A DNA stretch of 64,000 nucleotides from CAVXXB01 sp963765585 (GTDB taxonomy: Bacteria > Calditrichota > Calditrichia > JAJRVZ01), in NCBI GenBank assembly GCA_963765585.1, contig CAVXXB010000008.1:806001-870000 (forward strand), in the 5' to 3' direction. The notes beneath the pieces are model-generated. The model did no database searches. It saw nothing but the letters and a program-made list of their open reading frames with translations, and had not been told where the DNA came from. The position numbers and the translations under genes were made by a program. Positions within the stretch are counted from its first letter, which is position 1, and every line of letters starts with the position of its first letter. This document shows, in pieces, positions 45,298 to 53,186 of the stretch.

Positions 45298-45540
45298 TTA
45301 CGATATTACATCTTGCAGGGCCAGACCCTGTTTTTTCAAATAAGGCATCAATCCGGTTCTGGTAACTGTTTTAAGAGCTCGCACAGACAGACGTACGCGT
45401 ACAAATTTTCCTAAATGTTCGACATAGATACGTTTGGTCTGCAGATTTGGATATTGTCTGCGTTTTGTTTTATTATGCGCATGCGAAACGTTATTACCTA
45501 CCAGCGGCCGTTTTCCCGTAATTTTACATACCCGAGCCAT
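45298..45540 (-). CDS. rpmB: 50S ribosomal protein L28
   Basis: An 80-residue L28 beginning MARVCKITGKRPLVGNNVSH with NKTKRRQYPNLQ and a basic C-terminal half. The ATG at 45540 is the usual family start; three extra codons upstream are not needed. It lies between the DUF4295-like gene and rpmG, all on the minus strand with 15-base gaps. Confidence 0.95.
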   Translation of the reverse strand: MARVCKITGKRPLVGNNVSHAHNKTKRRQYPNLQTKRIYVEHLGKFVRVRLSVRALKTVTRTGLMPYLKKQGLALQDVIS

Positions 45541-45555
45541 TATTATCACTCCTCT

Positions 45556-45765
45556 TTAATTTTTTTCGAGCCGTGCGCGGCCTTTTTTTATTTCCTGATC
45601 AAGTACCTGCTGCTCATTATCATCCACACCCATTTTTACCAGTTTGTCTGAGAAACGCCACACACCGGTATCAGGTGCCTTATATGAGAACACGAGCCGA
45701 ACAACTTTAGTTGCATCGCCTGCTTTTTTTTGTGTCTTATCTGCAAATGACTGTTGCTTAGCCAT
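45556..45765 (-). CDS. DUF4295-like small basic protein
   Basis: A 69-residue protein MAKQQSFADKTQKK with TKVVRLVFSYKAPDTGVWRF and a charged tail. The MAK start, the K-V-I/V-R-x-V strand and the TG-x-W-R-F turn match the small DUF4295 proteins encoded next to rpmB and rpmG in Bacteroidota. Here the gene precedes rpmB rather than following rpmG, and the tail is about 15 residues longer. It is probably ribosome-associated, judged from context. Confidence 0.65.
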   Translation of the reverse strand: MAKQQSFADKTQKKAGDATKVVRLVFSYKAPDTGVWRFSDKLVKMGVDDNEQQVLDQEIKKGRARLEKN

Positions 45766-46454
45766 GCCGGTATCACTCCTTTAAGATCTGTTTTGTTTAC
45801 TTCTTCAAACCACAGAGAAAAAAATCCAAAATCCAAAATCCAAAATTTAAAATTTAAAATTTAAAATTTATCCAATCTTACTTCTCAATGGTTGTCAATT
45901 CTATTAGCTTTATAATTTAATATGAAAATTAAACCTTTGCAATAAGATGTTGTTTTTTTTGAACAAACAGGATACATCAATTTGCACAGATTGCATATAA
46001 CGGAACAATAAAGTATTTTATGCCGTGAAAGAGGGAGGCAGGATACAGGATGCTGGATGCAGGGTAAATTAAGGATCAAGGTACAAGGTTCAAGGTACAG
46101 GATTCAGGTAACAGGGTAAAAGATATTAAATGTCCTTCTGTCCCGGAACGGGATCCCATGGATAAGAATCTTTCCGCCGCCTGTGCACCGTAAATGATGG
46201 AAAGATCTCTGCGAGATGACATACTGGATGCAAGATACAGAATTCTTGTGTTTGTTACACGAAGATCACGAAGAATAAATAGTTATTAATTTTTGCGTGC
46301 TTTGCTCATCCTTTAATGTATTTTAACCGCAACGACGCGAAGGGAATACAAATTTCACATCGTAGGGACACGGCATGTCGAAGACCCCGTTATACGGGGG
46401 CCGTGTCCCTGACGCAATGAGAATATTAAAAACAGGCATTTTAAAGGTACAAGA
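45766..46454. repeat. Long intergenic region of dispersed repeats
   Basis: Contains 'AAAATCCAAAATCCAAAATC' and 'AAAATTTAAAATTTAAAATT' simple repeats (45820-45870), a 'CAAGGTACAAGGTTCAAGGT' stretch, a copy of TCCCGGAACGGGATCCCATGG at about 46143, a 'CGTAGGGACACGGCATG' interrupted palindrome at 46360-46415, and 'GATCTCTGCGAGATGA'. No gene is seen. Confidence 0.7.
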
Positions 46455-47276
46455 ATGAATTCGAATAGACAGGTAAACACACATTTAAAGTTTTTGATTA
46501 TTTTCATCACCGCTCTCATAATCCCTGTCCTTTCATGCTTTGCACAGGGTACCGCATCGGATGACATTCCGGTTTATACCTATATGATTGTCAATATATT
46601 TCCCCATGATCATGAAGCCTATACCCAGGGCCTGATTTATGCCGATGGTTATTTTTATGAAAGCACCGGTCAACGCGGCCAATCGACGCTGCGTAAGGTG
46701 GATATAAATACAGGGGCGTCCCTTCAGTGGCATCACCTGCCGGATAATTACTTTGCTGAAGGTATTACCCTCTTCCATGATCAGATAATTCAACTCACCT
46801 GGGAAGCATATACCGGGTTTGTTTATGACAGAGAATCTTTCATGGTCTTAGAGGAATTTTATTACAATACCGAAGGCTGGGGAATTACCAATGATGGTGA
46901 GCGCATTATTATGAGTGACGGCAGCTCCGATTTGTATTTTCTGGAGCCGGGGACGTTTGCCATACTTGACCAGATAACAGTTACCGCAAACGATATTCCC
47001 ATTCGTAATCTGAACGAACTGGAATATATCAATGGTGAAATATATGCCAACGTAATGCCCTCAAACCGCATTGCTCGCATCAATCCCAAAACCGGCAAGA
47101 TTACGGGCTGGATTGATCTGACCGGAATCCTGAATACCGTAAAACAAGGATACGCAGTAGATGTTTTAAATGGCATTGCTTATGATGCAGAGAACGACCG
47201 TTTGTTTGTGACGGGAAAACTATGGCCGAAGGTGTTTGAGATTAAGGTGGTAGCCGCTGATATGAGTGCGAAGTAA
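46455..47276 (+). CDS. Secreted glutamine cyclotransferase
   Basis: A 273-residue protein with a signal peptide (FLIIFITALIIPVLSCFAQG) and the glutaminyl-peptide cyclotransferase propeller of the plant/bacterial type: FPHDHEAYTQGLIYADGYFYESTG, LRKVDINTG, FAEGITLF and LNELEYINGEIYANV. It converts N-terminal glutamine to pyroglutamate on exported proteins, which can protect processed N-termini. The family is common in bacteria with type IX-like secretion. Length is normal. Confidence 0.9.
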   Translation: MNSNRQVNTHLKFLIIFITALIIPVLSCFAQGTASDDIPVYTYMIVNIFPHDHEAYTQGLIYADGYFYESTGQRGQSTLRKVDINTGASLQWHHLPDNYFAEGITLFHDQIIQLTWEAYTGFVYDRESFMVLEEFYYNTEGWGITNDGERIIMSDGSSDLYFLEPGTFAILDQITVTANDIPIRNLNELEYINGEIYANVMPSNRIARINPKTGKITGWIDLTGILNTVKQGYAVDVLNGIAYDAENDRLFVTGKLWPKVFEIKVVAADMSAK

Positions 47277-47535
47277 AAAGCACAAAGTCCCTGGATAGGA
47301 TGCAGGTACTCGGTACTGGATTCTGGATGCTTGATGCTTGTTAAAGACTTGAGGCACCAGGCTCCAGGAACCAGGACTGTCATTCTGAACGAAGCGTAGC
47401 GAAGTGAAGAATCCCTTGAATAAATGGGATGCTTCGTGTCCTTCGTGTAACAATTGCTTAACCATCCAGCACTTATTATTTCGCAGACTGGAGCCAGGGG
47501 CCTGAAGCCCGGAACCTGTATCCTGAATCCTCCCC

Positions 47536-48249
47536 CTACAGCCCCAAAAACTGTATTGCCATGCCGCTCAAACTAATTGTCGCACCGGCGATAGCATGAA
47601 CATAACGCTCCAGTTTTTCTGTGGGAAAAAGCGAAACGCCGTATACACCAATTATTACAACCACAAGCATGGTTACAATCGTGACGACCCCAAAAATGAG
47701 TGTGACCATAACCAGGCCAAACATGTTTTCTTTTGCAGCGGGAAACATGAGGATGGGGATTAATGGTTCACAGGGACCAAGTACAAATATAGTAAATAAG
47801 ACCCAGGGGGTCAGATTCTTTTCGTTTTTCTTTGTATGGACATGGAGATGTTCGCTTGCATGGACGTGTTTGTGTTGATGCATCGTTCCATCTGCATGGG
47901 CATGTATATGTTGATGCGGTTTATTCCTGATGGCCCGTCTCACGCCCCAGACGAAATAAACCAGACCGAAAGCAATCAGGAACCATGCTGCCAGTTCGCC
48001 ACGCACCGATTCAATTAATTCCAGACGGGCAAGGGCGACACCCATTGCAACGCCAAGCAGACCCAGAACGACCGAACCAAGCACATGACCGATACCACAT
48101 AAAAACGTCACAAATGCGGTTTTTTTAATGGACCACTTCCCCGAACGCGACATGACAATAAACGGTAAATAGTGATCGGGGCCAAACAAGGTATGAAAAA
48201 ACCCGATCGAAGCGGCCGTAGCCATAAGGATTAGAATTTCATCTGACAT
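47536..48249 (-). CDS. NicO/UreH-type metal transporter with His-rich loop
   Basis: A 237-residue membrane protein with six predicted helices, the HTLFGPDHYLPF motif (H-x4-D-H) in helix 1, a GIGHVLGSV segment and a central His-rich cytoplasmic loop (HQHIHAHADG, HQHKHVHASE). This matches the NiCoT/RcnA/UreH-related families that move Ni2+ or Co2+. Direction and metal are not proven by sequence. It is a single gene between repeat-rich gaps. Confidence 0.82.
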   Translation of the reverse strand: MSDEILILMATAASIGFFHTLFGPDHYLPFIVMSRSGKWSIKKTAFVTFLCGIGHVLGSVVLGLLGVAMGVALARLELIESVRGELAAWFLIAFGLVYFVWGVRRAIRNKPHQHIHAHADGTMHQHKHVHASEHLHVHTKKNEKNLTPWVLFTIFVLGPCEPLIPILMFPAAKENMFGLVMVTLIFGVVTIVTMLVVVIIGVYGVSLFPTEKLERYVHAIAGATISLSGMAIQFLGL

Positions 48250-48604
48250 AACTGTAGCACCATGATTTATATGATGTTAATATTACAGTATTTTGATCAA
48301 ATTGGCAAGATGCTTGATGGTTGATCGTTTGTTACACGAAGGACAAAAAGCAGGCACGAAGAAAAATATTTATTATTTATAGCGTGCTCAGCGCCTTCCT
48401 GGCATCTTTTCGGCAAATATGGATGATGAGCATTCCCTATGCGAGAGACGAGGAGCGAGCGGCGAGTGCCGAGATCCGGGGCCTGAAGCCTGGTGACTTG
48501 ATCCTTGACCCTTTGGCCTATATCCTTTTGCCTGCTGGCCTCTTTGCCTTTTAGCCCTTTTACCTTTCAATATCAAATCACCTCTTGACATCATTTCAAT
48601 TTTA
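48250..48604. other. Intergenic repeats upstream of lexA
   Basis: Contains 'GAGACGAGGAGCGAGCGGCG', 'GGCCTGAAGCCTGG' and 'TTGCCTGCTGGCCTCTTTGC' low-complexity pieces found also near 50.9 kb. The right end leads into the lexA promoter. No gene is visible. Confidence 0.6.
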
Positions 48605-48620
48605 GTGTACATTTGTACAC
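48585..48620 (+). promoter_or_regulatory. lexA promoter with LexA operator
   Basis: TTGACA (48585-48590) is followed after 17 bases by TACATT (48608-48613), which lies within the perfect 16-bp palindrome GTGTACATTTGTACAC (48605-48620). The core GTAC-N4-GTAC resembles the cyanobacterial/Bacillus-like LexA box class. The same 16 bases precede dnaE at 55124, so this is very likely the LexA autoregulatory site. Confidence 0.85.
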
Positions 48621-48656
48621 TTTTAATCCTGAAATCAAATATGGGGTGATGGGATA

Positions 48657-49274
48657 ATGCAAAAGTTAACCGACAAGCAAAGACGAATTCTTGAACTGAT
48701 AGCCAGTGCCATTGAGCGTGATGGTTATCCGCCAACCTACCAGCAGTTATGTGATGTGCTGGGATTCAGTTCAAAAAACGGCGTAAAAAAACACATTGAT
48801 GCCTTGGTGGCCAAAGGGTATTTGGAAAAAGATTCATCGGCCCGCGGGTTGCGCATCATTGATCCGGAATTTAAACCAAACAGTAGCGATGAGTTCAGTG
48901 TACCGGTTATTGGACATGTGGCAGCCGGTTTTCCAATCCTGGCAGATGAAAATGTGGAGCGTTATGTACCGGTTCCGCGACATCTGATAAAATCAGAAGG
49001 CCGCTATTATGCCCTGCGCGTACGCGGCGATAGTATGATCAATGCCGGTATCTTTGACGGAGATCTTGTTATTGTAAATGCCATGAATGTGGCCAATCAC
49101 AATGATATTGTGGTCGCACTTATCAGTGATGAAGTCACAGTAAAACGATTTATGATTGATGGCACCATGAAATATCTCAAGGCAGAAAATCCGGCCTATC
49201 ACGATATTTACCCCCAGGAATCATGGAGCATCCAGGGCAAGGTTGTTGGCCTGATTCGGGAAAACTTTAACTGA
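48657..49274 (+). CDS. lexA: SOS repressor LexA
   Basis: A 205-residue LexA: winged-helix domain (PPTYQQLCDVLGFSSKNGVK), Ala90-Gly91 cleavage site (HVAAGFP), catalytic Ser126 in GDSM and Lys163 in EVTVKRF. All autocleavage residues are intact. It is transcribed from a promoter overlapped by its own operator and is the first gene of the SOS locus. GGTGATGGGATA precedes the ATG. Confidence 0.97.
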   Translation: MQKLTDKQRRILELIASAIERDGYPPTYQQLCDVLGFSSKNGVKKHIDALVAKGYLEKDSSARGLRIIDPEFKPNSSDEFSVPVIGHVAAGFPILADENVERYVPVPRHLIKSEGRYYALRVRGDSMINAGIFDGDLVIVNAMNVANHNDIVVALISDEVTVKRFMIDGTMKYLKAENPAYHDIYPQESWSIQGKVVGLIRENFN

Positions 49275-49417
49275 GATTACAAGATTAGAGATTAGAGATT
49301 AGAGATTAATATAGATTGGCAATAGGCAACAAGCAATAAGCGAGATATACGAGTTACTAATTACCAATTCCGAATACCTAATTTCTCATCTCTCATTTCT
49401 AATCTCAAATCATTATT

Positions 49418-49858
49418 ATGACCCGTAAGCCAAAAATAAATCCCTTCGAGCGGACTCAGCCATTGGACAGTGATTTTTTTAATGTACCTGTTCTGGGAAT
49501 GGTACGTGCCGGTTATCCGGATTCAACTTCAGGTGACTATGATCTGGGTGATTTGGTCACCAATCATCGTAAAAATCACAATAATTCCGTTACGCTTCAG
49601 GTTCTGGATAATGCCATGGAAAAATCCGGAATTTTAAAAGGTGACTTTCTCACCGTCGATCTTTCTTCCCGGCCCCATGACGGTGATATTGCCGTTGTCA
49701 AATTGGGCGAGCGTTTTTTTATCCGCAAATTTTTTCGTCAGGACCAGCGTATTCGCCTGGAAACTGCCACCCCTTCTCCATCCACATTGATCATCGAAAC
49801 CAACACTCCCGGATTTGAAGTTATCGGTAAAGTGCAGTCTATTTCCCGCCAATTCTAA
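49418..49858 (+). CDS. UmuD/LexA-like S24 protein lacking the catalytic dyad
   Basis: A 146-residue protein aligning with UmuD and the LexA C-domain: VPVLGMVRAGYP (Ala31-Gly32), GILKGDFLTVDL, HDGDIAVVKLGERFFIRKFF and GFEVIGKVQSI. At the Ser position (GDSM in LexA) it has DNAM, so the nucleophile is Ala66 (GCC). At the Lys position (TVKRF) it has FIRKF, i.e. Arg103. Self-cleavage should be impossible. It has no DNA-binding domain. It lies 143 bases after lexA and before the small SOS genes, so a structural or polymerase-accessory role without processing is likely. Confidence 0.85.
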   Translation: MTRKPKINPFERTQPLDSDFFNVPVLGMVRAGYPDSTSGDYDLGDLVTNHRKNHNNSVTLQVLDNAMEKSGILKGDFLTVDLSSRPHDGDIAVVKLGERFFIRKFFRQDQRIRLETATPSPSTLIIETNTPGFEVIGKVQSISRQF

Positions 49859-49883
49859 TCATCATAATTATTTTAAATTTTTC

Positions 49884-49931
49884 TTGCCTTCGCCGCACTT
49901 TCTCATTATATTTTGGTGTACGTTCGTTCAC
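49884..49931 (+). promoter_or_regulatory. Promoter with LexA-type operator before the mutasome genes
   Basis: TTGCCT (49884-49889), 17 bases, TATATT (49907-49912), then GTGTACGTTCGTTCAC (49916-49931). The last matches the lexA operator except for CGTTCGTTC in place of CATTTGTAC, keeping GTAC-N4-GTTC. It is 150 bases upstream of the 84-residue protein gene and probably makes that transcript SOS-inducible. Confidence 0.75.
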
Positions 49932-50080
49932 TTTTTAAAATAATAATGACATTTAATGGTATAATTAACAAACATTTAGCGATTTCGGGAGTATAAAGAG
50001 GAAAAGGTGAAAAGGACAAGGGACTCAGGGACTCAGGCGCTTAGGGACTTTGCTTCCACTAGTGCCCAGGAACTTAAACT

Positions 50081-50335
50081 ATGATTTATGAAGACATCTT
50101 TGAGGCAATAGAAGTGATTTCACTTTTTAAAGACGGAAAGATTAAACCGCTCCGTTTTAAATGGAACGGACGCATATATAAGATTAACCGGTTAAACGGA
50201 CACTGGGTCAGCCCGCAAGGTTATAACAAACAATATCATTTTTCATTGCAGGCCGACAGTCATGATCATTTTGAGATCATGTTTGATACGGCCAACTTTG
50301 AATGGCAGGTGGCCCGGGTGTGTTTGGAGGGATAG
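50081..50335 (+). CDS. DUF6504-like small protein
   Basis: An 84-residue protein with the strand pattern PLRFKWNGRIYKINRL, GHWVSPQ, HDHFEIMFDTANFEWQVARV. The F-x-W-x-G-R-x-Y-x-(I/V), W, Y-x-L-x-x-D, W-x-L/V-x-x-V order is that of DUF6504 proteins, which in actinobacteria are encoded beside imuB/dnaE2 mutagenesis genes. It is the first gene after the second LexA-type site, which fits a mutasome accessory. Family assignment is by pattern only. Confidence 0.6.
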   Translation: MIYEDIFEAIEVISLFKDGKIKPLRFKWNGRIYKINRLNGHWVSPQGYNKQYHFSLQADSHDHFEIMFDTANFEWQVARVCLEG

Positions 50336-50338
50336 ATT

Positions 50339-50635
50339 ATGTATACAGATCATTCGCAGCAAACTCCACAGCAACAGGTGCTGGAAATAGTCCAGGCACC
50401 TATCAGGCAACGCAAAAGACGTGCGTCTGACAAACAGAGTGTTCTTAAACGCCGGCTGAATGAGGTCATAACAGGCAGCCGTCCGGCACTCAAATTATTC
50501 AGCAAAAAACTCCAGACGGATATCTGGTTTATCAATGAAGGTCTGGTGGATCTGGATAAAGAGGTCTTTTCCGGCCGGGTTATTACCATGGCCATGCTGG
50601 CAGAGATGATGGACGGGAATACCACTATTCAATAG
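50339..50635 (+). CDS. Small basic protein of unknown function in SOS locus
   Basis: A 98-residue protein starting 3 bases after the previous stop, so co-translated. It has a Gln-rich N-terminus, a basic patch (RQRKRRASDK) and an acidic/hydrophobic C-terminal helix (GRVITMAMLAEMMDGN). No family is recognised. The position between the DUF6504-like gene and the Y-family polymerase suggests an accessory role in translesion synthesis. Confidence 0.65.
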   Translation: MYTDHSQQTPQQQVLEIVQAPIRQRKRRASDKQSVLKRRLNEVITGSRPALKLFSKKLQTDIWFINEGLVDLDKEVFSGRVITMAMLAEMMDGNTTIQ

Positions 50636-51034
50636 GCGATTGGCAATTGGCAATGACTGTGCAGGAGACAGGATGCTGGCCAAATCATGGATGATTTGGT
50701 CCCGATATGCCGACCGGAGGGAGGAGTTTTTATCGGGAATGCCTAGATGCTGGATATTGTCATCCCGCAGGGATCTTCCCGTCGTGTGGGTAAAAGACTG
50801 AATTCAGGCTTCAGGTTCCAGTAATCAGTTGTCAATAGGCAGTATCATGTCATTCCGAAGGAATCTTTCCGTTATCTGTGCACCGTAAATCACGGAAGGA
50901 TCTCTGCGAGAGACGAGGAGCGAGTGGCGAGTGCCAGAGCCGGCGCCTGAAGCCTAGATCCTTGTACCTTGAACCTTTTGCCTTTGGCTTGTTGGCCTTT
51001 GTCCTTAACGACATACCTAAGGAACGCCACCATC
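50636..51034. other. Intergenic repeats inside the SOS locus
   Basis: Built from 'GGCGATTGGCAATTGGCAAT', 'GTCATCCCGCAGGGATCTTC', 'GAGACGAGGAGCGAGTGGCG' and 'CCTTGTACCTTGAACCTTTT' repeat pieces shared with other gaps. It separates the small genes from the Y-family polymerase; no LexA-type palindrome and no gene is seen. Confidence 0.6.
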
Positions 51035-52246
51035 ATGCGAACTATCATGCACATAGATGCCGATGCGTTTTTTGCTTCGGTGGAACAGGGATTTAATCCG
51101 CTTTTGCAAAACCGGCCGGTGATTGTCGGCGGGACAGAAGATCAGCGGGGTGTGGTCCATACAGCCAGTTATGAAGCACGGGCCCGGGGTATACGGACCG
51201 GAATGGCATTGATGAAAGCCAAGCAGGTCTGTCCGGAAGCGGTTTTTCTCAAAGGAAACTATCAGCATTACCAGGCCGTATCAAACGTTTTTCAGGAAGT
51301 ATATCTCAAATACACACCACAAGTCGAGTTTACCTCACTGGATGATGCCTATCTTGACATGACCGGTACCCTGCATCTGTATCAGCATCCATCACAGGTG
51401 GCCCGCGACATTCAGCACGAAATCATGCAACGGGTCGGCGTCGGTGTGTCCGCAGGTATCGGAAGTAATAAAGCGATTGCCAACATTGCTTCAAGTCTGA
51501 AAAAACCCAGCGGTGTGGTATATGTCGCCCCGGAATCGGAGAAGGAATTTCTGGCACCATTACCGGTAGATGCACTTCCGGGTGTCGGCCGTGTGGCCAA
51601 GGATAAACTAACCGATCTTGGTATTTTTACGGTGGGACAACTGGCCCGGTTTTCTAAATTACTTATGGAGCAGATATTTGGCATCAACGGAATCAAAATA
51701 TGGGAACTGGCCAACGGACTGGATCCGCGCCCGGTTAAACGCCGTGTGATTCCCCGACAAATCAGCCGTGAAACCAGTTTTGAAGAGGACACGGGTGACC
51801 CGGGGATCATCAAAGGCACCCTGCAATACCTGACGGAACGTATTGCAAAAAAACTCCGCGAGCAGGAACTCGTTTGCCAGACTCTCTGTGTCAAAATTCG
51901 TTATTCCGACTTTACTTCGGCCAATCGCTCCCGTTCACTTCCCTACCCCACGGCCGACAGCAGCACACTGTTCCGGATGGTTGACGAGATTTTCGAAGAA
52001 ATCCGGTTGCGCCGTATCCGCCTTCGTCATGTGGGCATTGCCGCCAGTAATATTGAACCATATAACTGGCAGAGCACCCTGTTTAATCAGCAAACCCGCC
52101 AGGAATCCCTGAATACCACAATAGATACCATCCGCGAGAAATTTGGCTTTATGGCCATCCTGCCCGCCGAAACCATCGAGTTAAAACGAAAATACCGCAT
52201 GGAATCCAATGGATACATCCTTCATAATCCCGCACTGACACGGTAG
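51035..52246 (+). CDS. Y-family DNA polymerase with altered catalytic acid
   Basis: About 403 residues from MRTIMHIDADAFFASVEQ. The palm keeps the first Asp (HIDADAFF), but the second acidic motif is SLDDAYLDMTG: the usual Glu of S-x-D-E is Asp (GAT). Thumb helix-hairpin-helix (LPGVGRVAKDKL), little finger, and a C-terminal clamp-like QSTLF motif follow. The longest frame starts upstream at 50969, but family members begin at the chosen ATG, with AAGGA about 11 bases before it. It is distinct from the dinB at 31 kb. Context with lexA and a second dnaE suggests an SOS mutasome polymerase. Confidence 0.9.
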   Translation: MRTIMHIDADAFFASVEQGFNPLLQNRPVIVGGTEDQRGVVHTASYEARARGIRTGMALMKAKQVCPEAVFLKGNYQHYQAVSNVFQEVYLKYTPQVEFTSLDDAYLDMTGTLHLYQHPSQVARDIQHEIMQRVGVGVSAGIGSNKAIANIASSLKKPSGVVYVAPESEKEFLAPLPVDALPGVGRVAKDKLTDLGIFTVGQLARFSKLLMEQIFGINGIKIWELANGLDPRPVKRRVIPRQISRETSFEEDTGDPGIIKGTLQYLTERIAKKLREQELVCQTLCVKIRYSDFTSANRSRSLPYPTADSSTLFRMVDEIFEEIRLRRIRLRHVGIAASNIEPYNWQSTLFNQQTRQESLNTTIDTIREKFGFMAILPAETIELKRKYRMESNGYILHNPALTR

Positions 52247-52631
52247 TTGATTAAGAAAAATCAAACAAATCCATAACCAATAGTAGACAGAAAACAGGTA
52301 CCGGGAATAAAAATCAATTTTATCGGATTATTTAATATCGATTTGTTAAATTGGGCAATACAGATTGTAGATTTTACCTGACGGATAAATCCATAGAGGA
52401 CCTGGTACTTGGCCAAAAAAGGAAAAATGACCAATGACCAAGCCAGAATGTCAAATGAATGTCCAAAATCAAATGCATAAATATAGTTATATAATTGTCA
52501 TTGGACATTGATATTTGATTTGGCATTTTGATTTTGACATTGGACATTTCTCATAAGACCTTGGAGACTTTGTGGTACAGTTAAAAAGATCGTTACACGA
52601 TGACAACTTTAAAATGTGAGTAATTATATAA
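52247..52631. other. Intergenic region with imperfect inverted repeats
   Basis: Holds AT-rich DNA with a low-complexity inverted arrangement: 'AATGACCAATGACCAAG' and 'AATGTCCAAAATCAAATG' on one side (52425-52480), and 'CATTGGACATTGATATTTG' and 'TTTTGACATTGGACATTT' on the other (52498-52550). No gene is seen before rnhA. Confidence 0.6.
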
Positions 52632-53085
52632 ATGAAATCAGTTGAAATATTTACAGATGGTGCCTGCTCCGGTAATCCCGGCCCGGGCGGATATGGCGTG
52701 TTACTGAGGTCAAACGGACAGACCAGGCAGGCTATCCAAAGGTTTTAAAAACACAACCAATAATCGCATGGAATTGCGGGCGGTGATAGAAGGGCTAAAA
52801 TCGCTCAAGGAAAAATGTGATGTTACTATATACTCGGACTCTAAATATATCGTAGACGCCGTTGAAAAAGGCTGGGCCCGGCGATGGGAAGCCAATAACT
52901 GGTATCGTAATAAAAAAGAAAAAGCATTAAACATAGATTTATGGCAGGATTTACTCGATTTACTTGATAAGCATCAGGTTAGATTCCGCTGGGTAAAGGG
53001 TCATGCCGGGCATCCTGAAAATGAATTATGTGATCAATTAGCCGTTGCAGCCGCCGCCGGCGAAAATCTATTTGATGATGTATAA
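52632..53085 (+). CDS. rnhA: Ribonuclease HI (frameshifted)
   Basis: Frame one, MKSVEIFTDGACSGNPGPGG, stops at 52746. Frame two continues as LSKGFKNTTNNRMELRAV and includes IYSDSKYIVDA, WVKGHAGHPENELCDQLA. All catalytic residues (Asp of TDGAC, Glu of RMEL, Asp of SDS, the HAGHPENELCD region) are present across the two frames. One extra base near 52724-52735 (GGCAGGC) accounts for the break. It degrades RNA in RNA-DNA hybrids. Confidence 0.92.
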
Positions 53086-53186
53086 TAAATTTATGTAAAT
53101 TCATTTCAATCTGTTCAATCATAACCACAATTAATAAACTGATATTACAAGGCCGACAATCAGAGCCGTTTGAAAGGCATAGTAAA

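Noticed and set aside
46455..46793. Minus-strand frame opposite the glutamine cyclotransferase start
   Set aside because: The plus-strand gene has a signal peptide and a full family match; the opposite frame has none.
48321..48554. 77-residue plus-strand frame before lexA
   Set aside because: It is composed of the same low-complexity repeat words as other gaps, with no RBS or coding character.
50878..51096. 72-residue frame overlapping the Y-family polymerase start
   Set aside because: It reads repeat DNA and then the polymerase gene in the wrong frame.
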